Below, one piece after another: positions 33,436 to 42,274 of a stretch of DNA of 64,000 nt. Positions within the stretch are counted from its first letter, which is position 1. Each line of letters begins with the position of its first letter. The position numbers were made by a program, and so were the translations under genes. The stretch is from positions 3,658,001-3,722,000 of the forward strand of contig NZ_CP045096.1 of NCBI RefSeq assembly GCF_009184865.1. The letters run 5' to 3'. The stretch comes from Streptomyces phaeolivaceus. GTDB taxonomy: Bacteria; Actinomycetota; Actinomycetes; Streptomycetales; Streptomycetaceae. A model generated the notes under the pieces. It worked only from the letters and a program-made list of their open reading frames with translations. It did no database searches and was not told the DNA's origin.

Positions 33436-33446
33436 CATCGCGCGCC

Positions 33447-34409
33447 CTAAAGAACGCCCCCCTCCCCCCGAAACGCCCGCCGGTACGCGTACGGGCTCGT
33501 CCCCACCACCCTCTTGAAGCGGTCGCGGAAAGCCGTCGGGGAGCCGAAGCCCGCCTGGGTGGCGATGCGTTCGACCGTGTGGTCGGTGGACTCCAGGAGG
33601 TACTGGGCGCGGCGGACCCTCGCCCGGTGCAGCCACTGCAACGGCGTCGTGCCGGTCTGTTCGCGGAAACGGCGGTTCAGGGTGCGGGCGCTGGTGCCGG
33701 CGTGGAGGGCGATGTCGTCCAGGGTCAGATCCCGCTCCACGTTCTCCTCCAGCCAGCGCAGCAGGGGCTCCATCGCCGCGCCGGCGGGGGCCGGGGGCTG
33801 GTCCTGGACGATGAACTGGGCCTGGCCGCCCTCCCGTTCGAGGGGCATGACACACATCCGCGCGGTGAACGCGGCGACCGCCGAGCCGTGGTCCTTCCGG
33901 ATCATGTGCAGACACATGTCCATGGCCGCCGCCGCGCCCGCCGAGGTCAGGAACTGGCCGTTGTCGACGTAGAGGACGTTCGGGTCGACGGTGACGAGGG
34001 GGTGGCGGGCCGCCAGGTCGGGAGCCGCGATCCAGTGCGTCGTGGCGCGCAGCCCGTCCAGCAGTCCCGTCGCGGCGAAGATGAACGCGCCCACGCAGAC
34101 CGAGGCGATCCGCGTCCCGCTCGCCGCCGCCGCGTGCAGCGCCTCCGTCACCCCCGGCGGCAGCGGCACGGTCGGGTCCTCGGTCCCCGGCAGGATGATC
34201 GTGTCCGCGTCGGCCAGCGCCTCCAGACCGTACGGCGCCCGCACACTGAACGGCCCCGCCTTCACCTCCCCGTCCGCCGCCGCCGCGCAGACCCGCACCC
34301 GGTACGCCTCCCGCCCGTCCGGCAGCCGGGCCCAGCCGAAGGTGTCGACGGGGGCCGACATGTCGAAGGGGATCACGTTGTCCAGCGCCAGTACGGCCAC
34401 GGTGTGCAT
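33447..34409 (-). CDS. GlxA-family AraC-type regulator with DJ-1/PfpI domain
   Basis: 320 residues. The first ~175 are a DJ-1/PfpI-like domain (VAVLALDNVIPFDMSAPVDTFGWA; GTRIASVCVGAFIFAATGLLDG with the nucleophile-elbow Cys). The last ~100 are two AraC helix-turn-helix motifs (LTLDDIALHAGTSARTLNRRF; VERIATQAGFGSPTAFRDRF). This architecture activates catabolic or stress genes; the ligand is unknown. The ATG at 34409 starts the DJ-1 domain exactly. It is a different protein from the oxidase GlxA at the start of the window despite the shared family name. Confidence 0.88.
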   Translation of the reverse strand: MHTVAVLALDNVIPFDMSAPVDTFGWARLPDGREAYRVRVCAAAADGEVKAGPFSVRAPYGLEALADADTIILPGTEDPTVPLPPGVTEALHAAAASGTRIASVCVGAFIFAATGLLDGLRATTHWIAAPDLAARHPLVTVDPNVLYVDNGQFLTSAGAAAAMDMCLHMIRKDHGSAVAAFTARMCVMPLEREGGQAQFIVQDQPPAPAGAAMEPLLRWLEENVERDLTLDDIALHAGTSARTLNRRFREQTGTTPLQWLHRARVRRAQYLLESTDHTVERIATQAGFGSPTAFRDRFKRVVGTSPYAYRRAFRGEGGVL

Positions 34410-34493
34410 GGCGCGAGCGTAGGGGGGCGCCGGGTTCTCGCCAAGCGCCGGTGAGCTGCAGGGCTCCGGGTGCGCGCCCGAGGGGACCACATT

Positions 34494-34562
34494 CACCGCA
34501 CTCACCGCACTCACCGCACTGGCGAGACACTGGCGGGACACTGGCGGGACCGCTGGCGAGAA
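34494..34562. repeat. Short tandem repeats upstream of two divergent genes
   Basis: Three to four copies of a 9-bp unit CACCGCACT are followed by three of ACTGGCGGGAC or close variants, in the divergent spacer between the GlxA-type regulator and the small membrane protein. Direct half-sites for a regulator are possible. Confidence 0.5.
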
Positions 34563-34624
34563 TCCGTTGACCTATGGCCATCCCGCCACTACTCCCCATC
34601 CCGCCCACCCCATAGCGTCCCCCC

Positions 34625-35209
34625 GTGACCAAGTTCCTGCTCTCCCTCCACGTCCTCGCCGCGATCATCGCCGTCGGGCCCATCACCGTCGCGGCCAGCA
34701 TGTTCCCGCCGAGCGCGCGCAAGGCGCTGGCCGAACCCGGGAGCGAGCGGGCGGTGTCGGCCGTACGGCTGCTGCACCGGATCTGCCGGGTGTACGGCGG
34801 TGTGGGCATCGCCGTACCCGTCCTCGGGTTCGCCACGGCGATGAGCATGGGTGTGCTGAAGGACCCCTGGCTGATCGTGTCGATGCTGCTGACCACCCTC
34901 GCGGCGATGGTCCTGCTGGCGCTGGTGCTGCCCCGGCAGGAGGAGATCCTGGAGGGGCTCGGCGGAGATGCCGGGGTCGGCGGTGACGTGGAGGCGGGCG
35001 GGACCAGGACGACGACCGGCCCCGCGGCGACCACGGCGACCACGGCGACCACGGCGACCACGGCGACCACGGCGACCACGGCGACGAAGACTACGAAGGT
35101 GACCAAGGCCACCGCTCAACTCGCCATGTTCACAGGCGTGTTCAACCTGCTGTGGGCCACGGTCACGATCCTGATGATCGTCCGCCCCGGTTCGACCACC
35201 GGCGCGTGA
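34625..35209 (+). CDS. Small integral membrane protein (DUF2269-like)
   Basis: 194 residues with four hydrophobic segments: LSLHVLAAIIAVGPITVAASMF, VGIAVPVLGFATAMSM, IVSMLLTTLAAMVLLALVLP and MFTGVFNLLWATVTILMIV. A Thr/Ala-rich cytoplasmic loop comes before the last helix. The first helix and His resemble DUF2269/CopD-like membrane proteins. The GTG at 34625 lacks a ribosome site; TAGCGT seven bases upstream may be a -10 for a leaderless mRNA. Function unknown. Confidence 0.7.
   Translation: MTKFLLSLHVLAAIIAVGPITVAASMFPPSARKALAEPGSERAVSAVRLLHRICRVYGGVGIAVPVLGFATAMSMGVLKDPWLIVSMLLTTLAAMVLLALVLPRQEEILEGLGGDAGVGGDVEAGGTRTTTGPAATTATTATTATTATTATTATKTTKVTKATAQLAMFTGVFNLLWATVTILMIVRPGSTTGA
35027..35080 (+). 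repeat. 9-bp in-frame coding repeat, six copies
   Basis: Six copies of GCGACCACG inside the small membrane protein gene encode a run of Ala-Thr-Thr. A unit length divisible by three means copy-number changes lengthen the loop without breaking the frame. Confidence 0.9.
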
Positions 35210-35268
35210 AGCGCTCCCCGCATCCCACCCGCTTCCCACCGGCCCTCGCGCGGGTGCATGATCCGGCC

Positions 35269-35769
35269 ATGCATCCACACCAGTCCCCCTCCCAGGCCTA
35301 CCTCGCCTCCGTTGCCGCCCGGCTCGCCACCGACGGCTGCCAGACCTGGTGGGAGGACTGGGGCGGGGTGCCCGTACTCATAGGGCGGCGGGCCGACTTC
35401 CGGCTGCGGTGGCTGGGCAAGATGCATCTGTTCACGATGGCGATCGCCGTCCCGGAGATCACGATGGCGACGATCGGTACCTTCACCTTCCAGGCGATGG
35501 AGTACGCCAAGCGCATCAAAGGCGGACTGCCGGCCGGGGTACAGACCGGGATCGGTATCTTCCCCGTGCTGGTCAGCGACCGGGTGGACCCGGCCGCCAT
35601 GCAGTGGGCGGAGGCGCAGGCGCGCCATGACTGGGGCATCATGGCCCGGCCCGTCGTGGTCGACAGCGCGCGCCAGTACGTGGGTATCTGTCGGCGCAAG
35701 GGTTTCGTGGGCAGGGCCTACGCGTCGCACATGCTCAAGAAGGGCACCCTCTACCTCGACGGCCGGTGA
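35269..35769 (+). CDS. Conserved hypothetical protein
   Basis: 166 residues, cytoplasmic, no signal peptide. Recognisable stretches are LIGRRADFRLRWLGKMHLFTMA, GTFTFQAMEYAKRIKGGLPAGVQTGIGIFPVLVS and VDSARQYVGICRRKGFVGRAYAS. It looks like a conserved actinobacterial protein of one alpha/beta domain, but I cannot assign a function. ATG 35269 is the first start compatible with the upstream gene's end. Confidence 0.65.
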   Translation: MHPHQSPSQAYLASVAARLATDGCQTWWEDWGGVPVLIGRRADFRLRWLGKMHLFTMAIAVPEITMATIGTFTFQAMEYAKRIKGGLPAGVQTGIGIFPVLVSDRVDPAAMQWAEAQARHDWGIMARPVVVDSARQYVGICRRKGFVGRAYASHMLKKGTLYLDGR

Positions 35770-35821
35770 CACGACGGTGGCACGGTGGCACCCCCGCCCC
35801 CGTCCCCCACCCCACGACCGC

Positions 35822-36280
35822 TCAACTCCGGGCCCTGATCAGCCACTCCTCGTCGACCGGCTCCCTCCGGAACCCCCGGGCCACCGAGGCCGCGACCAGC
35901 ACCCACGCGCCGAGCACCAGGGTGAAGAAGGCCCAGGAGAGAGGCCAGACGGAGGCGTCCAGGGGCTCGGGGCGGCTGTGGAAGGAGAAGTACATGAGGG
36001 CGGCCGGCGGGACGGCGACCAGGAGCAACGGCCAGGCCAGGGCGTCCCGACGGCCGAAGTAGGCCGCGAGGAGCAGAAGGACCAGAGCGAGGACGATCAG
36101 CCCCGTGACGGTCACGGGGGTCGTCTCCGAGAGGGAACCCTCCAGCTCGGGCCGGTTGCGCAGATCCCAGGGAAGACAGACGCGGTACGCCGCCGCGGCG
36201 AGCGCGGCACCGAGCAGACGCGTCAGCCAGCGTTCCGGCCAGGGGCGCGTGCGCAGAGGGCGAAGCAGCTTCTCGGTCAT
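35822..36280 (-). CDS. Small integral membrane protein
   Basis: 152 residues with four predicted helices (LLGAALAAAAYRVCL, VTGLIVLALVLLLLAAYFG, WPLLLVAVPPAALMYFSF, LSWAFFTLVLGAWVLVAASVA) and charged termini. Convergent with the 35269 gene, 52 bp apart. No family recognised. Confidence 0.65.
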   Translation of the reverse strand: MTEKLLRPLRTRPWPERWLTRLLGAALAAAAYRVCLPWDLRNRPELEGSLSETTPVTVTGLIVLALVLLLLAAYFGRRDALAWPLLLVAVPPAALMYFSFHSRPEPLDASVWPLSWAFFTLVLGAWVLVAASVARGFRREPVDEEWLIRARS

Positions 36281-36367
36281 GCGTACGAGGGTTGCCGGGC
36301 AGCCGCCGCGCCGACAGAGTACGGATACTCAGTCCGCCCTGAGCCACACAGCAGACCCCGCCCCCTG

Positions 36368-36411
36368 TAAGGGGCGCGGGGAACTGCGCGACCAGCCACG
36401 ACGGCGCGACG
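36368..36411. repeat. Interspersed repeat copy
   Basis: GGGGCGCGGGGAACTGCGCG followed by ACCAGCCACGACGG, downstream of the minus-strand MFS pseudogene and upstream of the small membrane protein gene. Same family as at 946-1022. Confidence 0.75.
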
Positions 36412-36455
36412 GACGACCAACCACCCGCCCCACCCCACCCCTCCCCCGCCCCCCC

Positions 36456-37147
36456 TCAGCGGAGCGCCGTCGCCGACAACGGCTCCGCGATGTCCTCCAA
36501 CGACCGCCGCTCCGCCCGCACCGCGAGAAACGCCGCCACCAGCCCCGCCGCGCACATCAGCCCCGCACCGATCTGGAAGGCGAGGACGGTGTCGGAGACG
36601 ACCCCGGACTCGGTCAGCTCGGCGAAGATCAGCGGCCCGCTGATACCGCCGGCGGCCGTGCCGAGGGCGTAGAAGAAGGCGATGGCCATCGCGCGGGTCT
36701 CCATGGGGAAGACCTCCGAGACCGTCAGATACGCGCTGCTCGCCCCGGCCGAGGCGAAGAACAGGACGACGCACCAGCAGCCCGTCAGGGTCACCTCGTC
36801 GAGCGAACCCCGGCCGAAGAGCCAGGCCGTGACGAAGAGCAGGACACCGGACAGCAGATACGTCGACGAGATCATGATCCGCCGCCCGACCGTGTCGAAC
36901 AGTTTGCCTCGCCCCGCGATATTGCCGACGACGGTCACTTCCAGCCCGTCGAGGATCCACACCGTGCCGAGGCCGATGACGATCGTCCAGTGCCAGCGCG
37001 ACCAGGGCAGACGGTCCAGACGCGCCGGTACGGCGGTCGTGATCACCCCTGGCGACCCCGGCGACCCCGGCGAATCCGGTGAATCCGGTGAATCCGGCGA
37101 ATCCGGGGATCCGGGGATCCGGGGGACTTCGGATCGGTGACGGACAT
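36456..37147 (-). pseudogene. MFS transporter remnant with frameshift and internal deletion
   Basis: The natural start is ATG 37147 with GGGAG nine bases upstream, reading MSVTDPKSPGSPD, but this frame leaves the protein within a run of 8- and 9-bp repeats. The continuing frame (SPDSPDSP, then RLDRLPWSRWHWTIVIGLGTVWILDGLEVTVVGNIAG) jumps directly to LFDTVGRRIMISSTYLLSG. In MFS metabolite:H+ symporters of this type some 200-250 residues, most of the first half and the central loop, lie between those segments. About five C-terminal helices remain. Both lesions point to a dead gene. Confidence 0.75.
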
Positions 37148-37239
37148 GGGCTGCGGCTCCCTCCACATCGAGCGAACCCGGCCCGAGTGCCCCGCCCGGC
37201 GGGGCCTGCGCCCGGCCGCCGCGAGGGCACCCGAACGGC

Positions 37240-38610
37240 CTACGCCCCCAGCGCCCGCGACACCGTGTAGATCAGCAGGCCCGCCAGCGAACCCACCACC
37301 GTGCCGTTGATCCGGATGAACTGCAGGTCACGGCCGATGTTGGCCTCGATCTTCTTCGTGGTGTGCTCGGCGTCCCAGCTCGCGACCGTCTCGGTGATGA
37401 GGGAGGTGATCTCCGCGCGATAGGTGGTCACGACATGCACGGCCGCGCCCTCCAGCCACTTGTCGACCTTGGCCTGCGCACTCGGCTCGGTCGCCAGCCG
37501 GGTGCCCAGCGACAGCAGGGAGGTCCGGACCCGCAACCGCAGCTCGCTGCGCTCGTCCTCGGCGGCGGACACGATCATCGACCGTACGGCCGTCCAGGCG
37601 GAGGCGATCAGGTCCTGGACCTCGCCCCGGCCGAGCACCTCGCCCTTCAGCCGCTCCACCCGCGCCCGGGTGTCCGTGTCGGACTGGAGGTCGGTGGCGA
37701 AGTCGGTGAGGAAGCGGTCGAGGGCGCCGCGCGCCGGATGGGTGGGCGAGTCGCGCATCTCGGTGACGAAGCGGAGCAGCTCCTTGTAGACCCGCTCGCC
37801 GATGCGCCGGTCGACGAACCGGGGGGTCCAGCCGGGGGCGCCGCCCTCGACGGCGTCCATCACCTGCTCGTCGTGGAGTATCAGCCAGTTCTGGGCGCGG
37901 GCGCAGATCAGATCGACGGCCCGGCGGTGGCCGCCGTCGACGACGATCTTCTCCAGCATCTTCCCTATGCCGGGCGCGATCTCCTGGGCGCCCGCCCGCC
38001 GGGTGATCGCCTCCCCGACGACGGCCTGCACGTCCGAGTCGCGCAGCACGGTCAGCGCGCCCCGCAGCGCGGTCGCCAGCTCGGCCGTCACCCGATCGGC
38101 GTTCTGCGGTTCGGCGAGCCACGCGCCGAGCCGGCTGCCGATGCCGACGGCCCGCAGCCGCTGTCGTACGACGTCCTGGGAGAGGAAGTTCTCGCCGACG
38201 AACTCACCGAGCGAGACGCCCAGTTGGTCCTTCTTCGTGGGGATGATCGCGGTGTGCGGGATGGGCAGCCCGAGCGGATGGCGGAACAGCGCGGTCACGG
38301 CGAACCAGTCCGCCAGCGCGCCCACCATGCCCGCCTCGGCCGCCGCCGCGACATAGCCGGCCCAGGCGCCCGCGCCCTCGTGCGCGGCCCACTTGGCCAG
38401 GACGTACACCAGTGCGACGAAGAGCAGTAGCCCGGCCGCGATGAGCTTCATCTGCCGGACGCCGCGCTGCTTCTCCTCGTCGGCGGCGCTGAAGGTGGTC
38501 ATGGTGCGGTGCGAGACACGCGGCTCGGCGGCCCGCGCCGCTCCGCCCGCCTCGCCCGCCTCGCCCGTCTCGTCCGCAGCTTCCGCCGCTTCCGCTTTCG
38601 TACGGTCCAT
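37240..38610 (-). CDS. DUF445 membrane protein
   Basis: 456 residues. An Ala/Glu-rich N-terminus precedes two membrane helices (KLIAAGLLLFVALVYVLAKW; AAAAEAGMVGALADWFAVTALF). A long helical DUF445 domain follows (LGVSLGEFVGENFLSQDVV, GDRV-like repeats), then a C-terminal helix VVGSLAGLLIYTVSRAL. DUF445/YjiN proteins are anchored at both ends with a coiled periplasmic or cytoplasmic middle; their function is unknown. The ATG at 38610 follows GGAG with only three bases between, so a nearby later start is possible. Confidence 0.83.
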   Translation of the reverse strand: MDRTKAEAAEAADETGEAGEAGGAARAAEPRVSHRTMTTFSAADEEKQRGVRQMKLIAAGLLLFVALVYVLAKWAAHEGAGAWAGYVAAAAEAGMVGALADWFAVTALFRHPLGLPIPHTAIIPTKKDQLGVSLGEFVGENFLSQDVVRQRLRAVGIGSRLGAWLAEPQNADRVTAELATALRGALTVLRDSDVQAVVGEAITRRAGAQEIAPGIGKMLEKIVVDGGHRRAVDLICARAQNWLILHDEQVMDAVEGGAPGWTPRFVDRRIGERVYKELLRFVTEMRDSPTHPARGALDRFLTDFATDLQSDTDTRARVERLKGEVLGRGEVQDLIASAWTAVRSMIVSAAEDERSELRLRVRTSLLSLGTRLATEPSAQAKVDKWLEGAAVHVVTTYRAEITSLITETVASWDAEHTTKKIEANIGRDLQFIRINGTVVGSLAGLLIYTVSRALGA

Positions 38611-38674
38611 TCACTCCACCCGTTCCCTGTCCCCCGTACACATTGTCCCGTTCCTCATCTCTTCAACACCCGCA

Positions 38675-38770
38675 GATCTTCAACTCTGCGGATCTTCAAC
38701 TCTGCCGATCTTCAACTCTGCCGATCTTCAACTCTGCCGATCTTCAACTCTGCCGATCTTCAACTCTGCC
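38675..38770. repeat. 16-bp tandem repeat, six copies
   Basis: Six copies of GATCTTCAACTCTGCC (the first ends in G), nearly identical and much more AT-rich than their surroundings. They lie in the divergent spacer between the DUF445 and SGNH hydrolase genes. Outside the array the spacer (38611-38956) shows nothing further. Confidence 0.92.
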
Positions 38771-38956
38771 GGTCTTCCACACCTGCGGACGTGACCCACT
38801 GCATGACCTACTCCCGGAACGGAACAGGAGTTCCCCGCGTCTGTCCGGGCGGGGGAACCGATCGGGGTTCCGACAAGCAGCCCTGACCCCATGACGCATG
38901 ATGGGGTGATCACATCGGAGCCTCGGGGCTCCACAGCCCGAGGAGTAGCTCACCGC

Positions 38957-40282
38957 ATGACCAGGCAGAACGGTTATGCACTGCTGGCGGCCATCGCCGC
39001 GCTGATCGTGGCCATCTCGGCCGCGATATACGTCGGTGTCGGCACCGACGACGGCACCCACCGCCAGGAGACATTCACCCGCGCGCCCCGCAACAGCGCC
39101 GCACCCGCCTCGACCGGCGTCTGGGTCGGCGCCTGGGCCGCCTCGCCGAGCGGGTCTGAGCCGGGCACCGAGACGGCGGGCCTCGCGGGCCGTTCGGTAC
39201 GCAACGTGGTGCACACGACCGCCTCCGGTACGAGTGCCCGCGTCACGCTGTCCAATCTCTACGGCCAGCAGCCGCTGACCATCACCCACGCCTCGCTCGC
39301 CGTCGCCGCCTCGTCGGCCACCCCGGCCGCGGCGGCCGACACCATGCGCCGCCTCACCTTCGCCGGCAATCCGACGGTCGTCGTCGCCGCCGGTCAGCAG
39401 GTGGTGAGCGACGCCGTACGGGTGCCGATCCCGCACGACAGCGACGTACTGATCACCACCTACTCCCCGACGCCCTCCGGCCCGGCGACCTATCACGCGC
39501 ACGCCCGGCAGATCTCGTACACCGCCGAGGGCGACCGGGTCGCGGACGTCACCGGGGTGCCCTACACCACGCAGACGATGCACTGGCGGTACGTCACCGC
39601 GCTGGACGTGCTGAGCAACGAGTCCGACGGCACGGTCGTGGTCCTCGGCGACTCACTCACCGACGGCGTCACCTCCACGGCCGGCGAGAACCGGCGCTGG
39701 ACGGACGTCCTCTCCGGCCGTATCCGCGCCGCCGCCGGCTCCTCCGACACACCCCGCTACAGCGTCGTCAACGAGGGCATCAGCGGCAACCGCGTCCTCA
39801 CCGACGGCAACGGCCGCCCCGCCGAGAACCCGAGCGGACTCTCCCGCTTCCAGCGGGACGTCCTCGGGCGGACGGGCGTCAGGGCCGTGGTGATCGACCT
39901 CGGCGTCAACGACATCCTGAAGAACCCCGGCCGGGCCGACCCCGAGGCCATCACCGAGGGCCTGCGCCGTCTCGTCGACCGGGCCCACGCCCGGGGCCTG
40001 CGGGTGGTCGGCGCCACCCTGATGCCCTTCCGCGGCCACCGCGGCTACTCCGACCAGCGCGAGTCCGTCCGCCAGGCCGTCAACGCCACCATCCGCTCGG
40101 GCGACGTCTTCGACACCTACGTCGACTTCGACAAGGCCCTCCGCGACCCCTACGACCCCCGCAGCCTCCGCCCCGACTACGACTCCGGCGACCACCTCCA
40201 CCCCAGCGACAAGGGCTACGAACGCATGGCCGAGGTCTTCGACCTACAGAAACTCAAGGGTTCGGCACCGGCGGAGCTGTAG
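38957..40282 (+). CDS. Secreted SGNH/GDSL-family hydrolase
   Basis: 441 residues: signal sequence (YALLAAIAALIVAISAAIYVG), an N-terminal beta-rich domain of ~190 residues (GAWAASPSGSEPG, VTLSNLYGQQPLTI), then the SGNH domain with VVLGDSLTDG (Ser), EGISGNR, GVNDI (Asn), and the Asp-His pair in SGDHLHPSDKGY. Such exported enzymes are esterases or lipases acting on glycans or lipids. Start ATG 38957 follows GAGGAG at 11 bases. Confidence 0.86.
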   Translation: MTRQNGYALLAAIAALIVAISAAIYVGVGTDDGTHRQETFTRAPRNSAAPASTGVWVGAWAASPSGSEPGTETAGLAGRSVRNVVHTTASGTSARVTLSNLYGQQPLTITHASLAVAASSATPAAAADTMRRLTFAGNPTVVVAAGQQVVSDAVRVPIPHDSDVLITTYSPTPSGPATYHAHARQISYTAEGDRVADVTGVPYTTQTMHWRYVTALDVLSNESDGTVVVLGDSLTDGVTSTAGENRRWTDVLSGRIRAAAGSSDTPRYSVVNEGISGNRVLTDGNGRPAENPSGLSRFQRDVLGRTGVRAVVIDLGVNDILKNPGRADPEAITEGLRRLVDRAHARGLRVVGATLMPFRGHRGYSDQRESVRQAVNATIRSGDVFDTYVDFDKALRDPYDPRSLRPDYDSGDHLHPSDKGYERMAEVFDLQKLKGSAPAEL

Positions 40283-40288
40283 CAACAC

Positions 40289-40350
40289 AGGGACGCGGGG
40301 AACGGCGCAATCTTTTAGGGGCGCGGGGAACGGCGCGAGCAACCACGACG
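40289..40350. repeat. Interspersed repeat copies at a convergent junction
   Basis: GGACGCGGGGAACGGCGCAA followed closely by GGGGCGCGGGGAACGGCGCG and AACCACGACG: two diverged copies of the window's interspersed element between the convergent SGNH and DUF1707 genes. Confidence 0.7.
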
Positions 40351-40377
40351 CACCCGCACCCGCACCCGGCACACGAC

Positions 40378-41199
40378 CTACCGTTCCCGCCCCCTACGCC
40401 GCTCCCGTTCCAGATCCCTCTCCCGCCGCTTCTCGTGCACCCGGTCGAGATGGGACGCGTGCAACTCCCGCCGGGCCTCACGCCGTTCCACCCGCTCCAA
40501 CCTCCGCGCCTCCTTCAACCGCTGCCGCTCGGCCTTCGGCACCTTCCGCTCGACCCCGACCCCGCCCCAGAACGCGAACCCGGTGAGGATCACCCGAGGC
40601 GCCCCGGGATCCCCCGGCACCCCCTCCTCGCCGTGGTCGAACCCGCCCATGATCCCGATGCCCCGGACGACGACCTCGACCCCGGGCGGCACGATCACAT
40701 TGATCCCGCCCATGATCGCCACGCAGTTGATCGTGACCTCACGCTCCGCGAACACCGCGTCCCGCAGATCCAGTTCCCCGCCGCCCCAGAACGCGAAGCA
40801 GTCGAACCGCGCGGGCACGGTCCACCGCCCCTTGCGCTCGAACCCGGACATGATCGCCACGCCCCACGTGGACGTCCCCTCGCCCCCGACGATCCGCTCC
40901 GGCCAACTCGCGCCCTCCCCGGGCCCCTTGACCAGCGACACGGACGGCGACGACGGCAACGACGACGGCACGACGGCCGGCGGCGCCACGGTCCCCGCCC
41001 CGGGCAGATCCCGGGTGATCGGCGCCAACTCGCCGTACGTCCGCGCCTTGTACGTCGCGTCCAGCCGCTCCTCGAACTCCTCCATGTCGAGCCGCCCCTC
41101 CGCGAGGGCGTCCCGCAACTGCTCGGAGACCCGTTCACGATCGGCGTCGGAGGCACGAAGATCCGCGGCGGCCGGAAGATCCGGCATGTCGTCCGTCAT
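40378..41199 (-). CDS. DUF1707 and LiaF-like C-terminal domain protein
   Basis: 273 residues. The N-terminal ~55 (LRASDADRERVSEQLRDALAEGRLDMEEFEERLDATYKARTYGEL without gaps) is a DUF1707/SHOCT-type domain. The middle has the beta-strand repeats of the LiaF-like cell-wall-stress response domain (TINCVAIMGGINVIVPPGVEV, GIGIMGGFDHG). The C-terminus is a highly charged Arg/Glu helix. Probably a membrane- or envelope-stress-associated cytoplasmic protein; partner unknown. Confidence 0.8.
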   Translation of the reverse strand: MTDDMPDLPAAADLRASDADRERVSEQLRDALAEGRLDMEEFEERLDATYKARTYGELAPITRDLPGAGTVAPPAVVPSSLPSSPSVSLVKGPGEGASWPERIVGGEGTSTWGVAIMSGFERKGRWTVPARFDCFAFWGGGELDLRDAVFAEREVTINCVAIMGGINVIVPPGVEVVVRGIGIMGGFDHGEEGVPGDPGAPRVILTGFAFWGGVGVERKVPKAERQRLKEARRLERVERREARRELHASHLDRVHEKRRERDLERERRRGRER

Positions 41200-41233
41200 A
41201 CGAATCAGCCTACGAGGAACCCCCGCACAGGGG

Positions 41234-42271
41234 CTACGACACAGCCGGCCCCGGCTCCCCCACCCGTTCGCCGGCCTCCTCCGCCCCCCGCCGCTCCGCC
41301 ACCCGCTCCGCCTGCTGCGCGTACATCTGGGCGATCACGGCCTCGATGTCCGGCTCCCGCACGGAGAGGTCCACGAGCGGATACTCGGACGCGATCCGCG
41401 CCACCAGCGGGGCCGCCGACTCCGACGCCGGGAAGGCGAGCCACTGCCGGGGCCCCTCCACCCGTACGACGCGGGCGGGCCCGGCCTCGATCGGCGGCAA
41501 CTCGCGCTCCAGGTCGACGACGAGGGTCCGCTCGCTCTCGCCCACCTCGTGCAGCCCGGTCAGCGGCCCGTCGTACATCAGCCGCCCGTGGTCGATGACC
41601 ATCACCCGGCGGCACAGCTGCTCGATGTCCTGGAGGTCGTGCGTGGTGAGCAGCACGGTCGTGCCCCGCCCGGTGTTCAGTTCCCTGAGGAACTCGCGGA
41701 CCTTCGCCTTGCTGATGACGTCCAGTCCGATCGTCGGCTCGTCCAGGTACAGCACCTCGGGGTCGTGCAGCAGCGCCGCCGCGATGTCCCCGCGCATCCG
41801 CTGCCCGAGCGAGAGCTGCCGTACGGGCACGTCCAACAGCTCGCCCAGTTCGAGGAGTTCGACACAGCGGTCGAGGTTCTCGCGGTAACGGGCGTCGGGG
41901 ATGCGGTACATGCGGTGCATCAGCCGGTAGGAGTCGATGAGCGGGAGGTCCCACCAGAGGGTCGTGCGCTGTCCGAAGACGACTCCGATACGGCGGGCCA
42001 GCCGCGTCCGTTCCCGGGACGGGTCGATGCCGGCGACCCGCAGCCGGCCCCCGCTCGGTGTGAGGATGCCGGTCAGCATCTTGATGGTGGTGGACTTTCC
42101 CGCGCCGTTCGGCCCGATGTAGCCGACCATCTCCCCTCTCGCGACCGTGAAGGAGATCGAGTCGACCGCCCGCACCTCACGCCGCTCCCGCCGCAGGAAC
42201 CCGGTCTTCTTCCGGACGTCGAAGACCTTCTCGACGCGGTCGAGTTCGATGAACATGCTGTCTGACGCCAC
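41234..42271 (-). CDS. ABC transporter ATP-binding protein
   Basis: 345 residues of the ABC-2/daunorubicin-type exporter ATPases. Walker A GPNGAGKST, Q-loop VVFGQRTTLWWDLPL, signature LSLGQRMRGDIA, Walker B VLYLDEPTIGLD, switch His TTHD, then a C-terminal ~100-residue domain. QRTTLWWDLP is typical of the subfamily paired with ABC2_membrane_6/DUF990 permeases. GTG 42271 has GGGAG seven bases upstream. It is the last of a three-gene operon with two permeases; substrate unknown. Confidence 0.9.
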   Translation of the reverse strand: MASDSMFIELDRVEKVFDVRKKTGFLRRERREVRAVDSISFTVARGEMVGYIGPNGAGKSTTIKMLTGILTPSGGRLRVAGIDPSRERTRLARRIGVVFGQRTTLWWDLPLIDSYRLMHRMYRIPDARYRENLDRCVELLELGELLDVPVRQLSLGQRMRGDIAAALLHDPEVLYLDEPTIGLDVISKAKVREFLRELNTGRGTTVLLTTHDLQDIEQLCRRVMVIDHGRLMYDGPLTGLHEVGESERTLVVDLERELPPIEAGPARVVRVEGPRQWLAFPASESAAPLVARIASEYPLVDLSVREPDIEAVIAQMYAQQAERVAERRGAEEAGERVGEPGPAVS

Positions 42272-42274
42272 GGC

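Larger units (their letters stand above)
32906..33446. other. 541-bp spacer with terminator and tandem array
   Basis: Upstream of the lipoprotein gene and downstream of the GlxA-type regulator, both on the minus strand. It contains the hairpin at 33298-33322 and the 17-bp array at 33334-33435 (listed separately). Frames between them, for example one reading RNPAISARRRPGWSR, look like chance. No gene recognised. Confidence 0.55.

Noticed and set aside
38675..38770. CRISPR array
   Set aside because: The units are directly adjacent with no spacers, and no cas genes are in the window. The other tandem arrays fail for the same reason.
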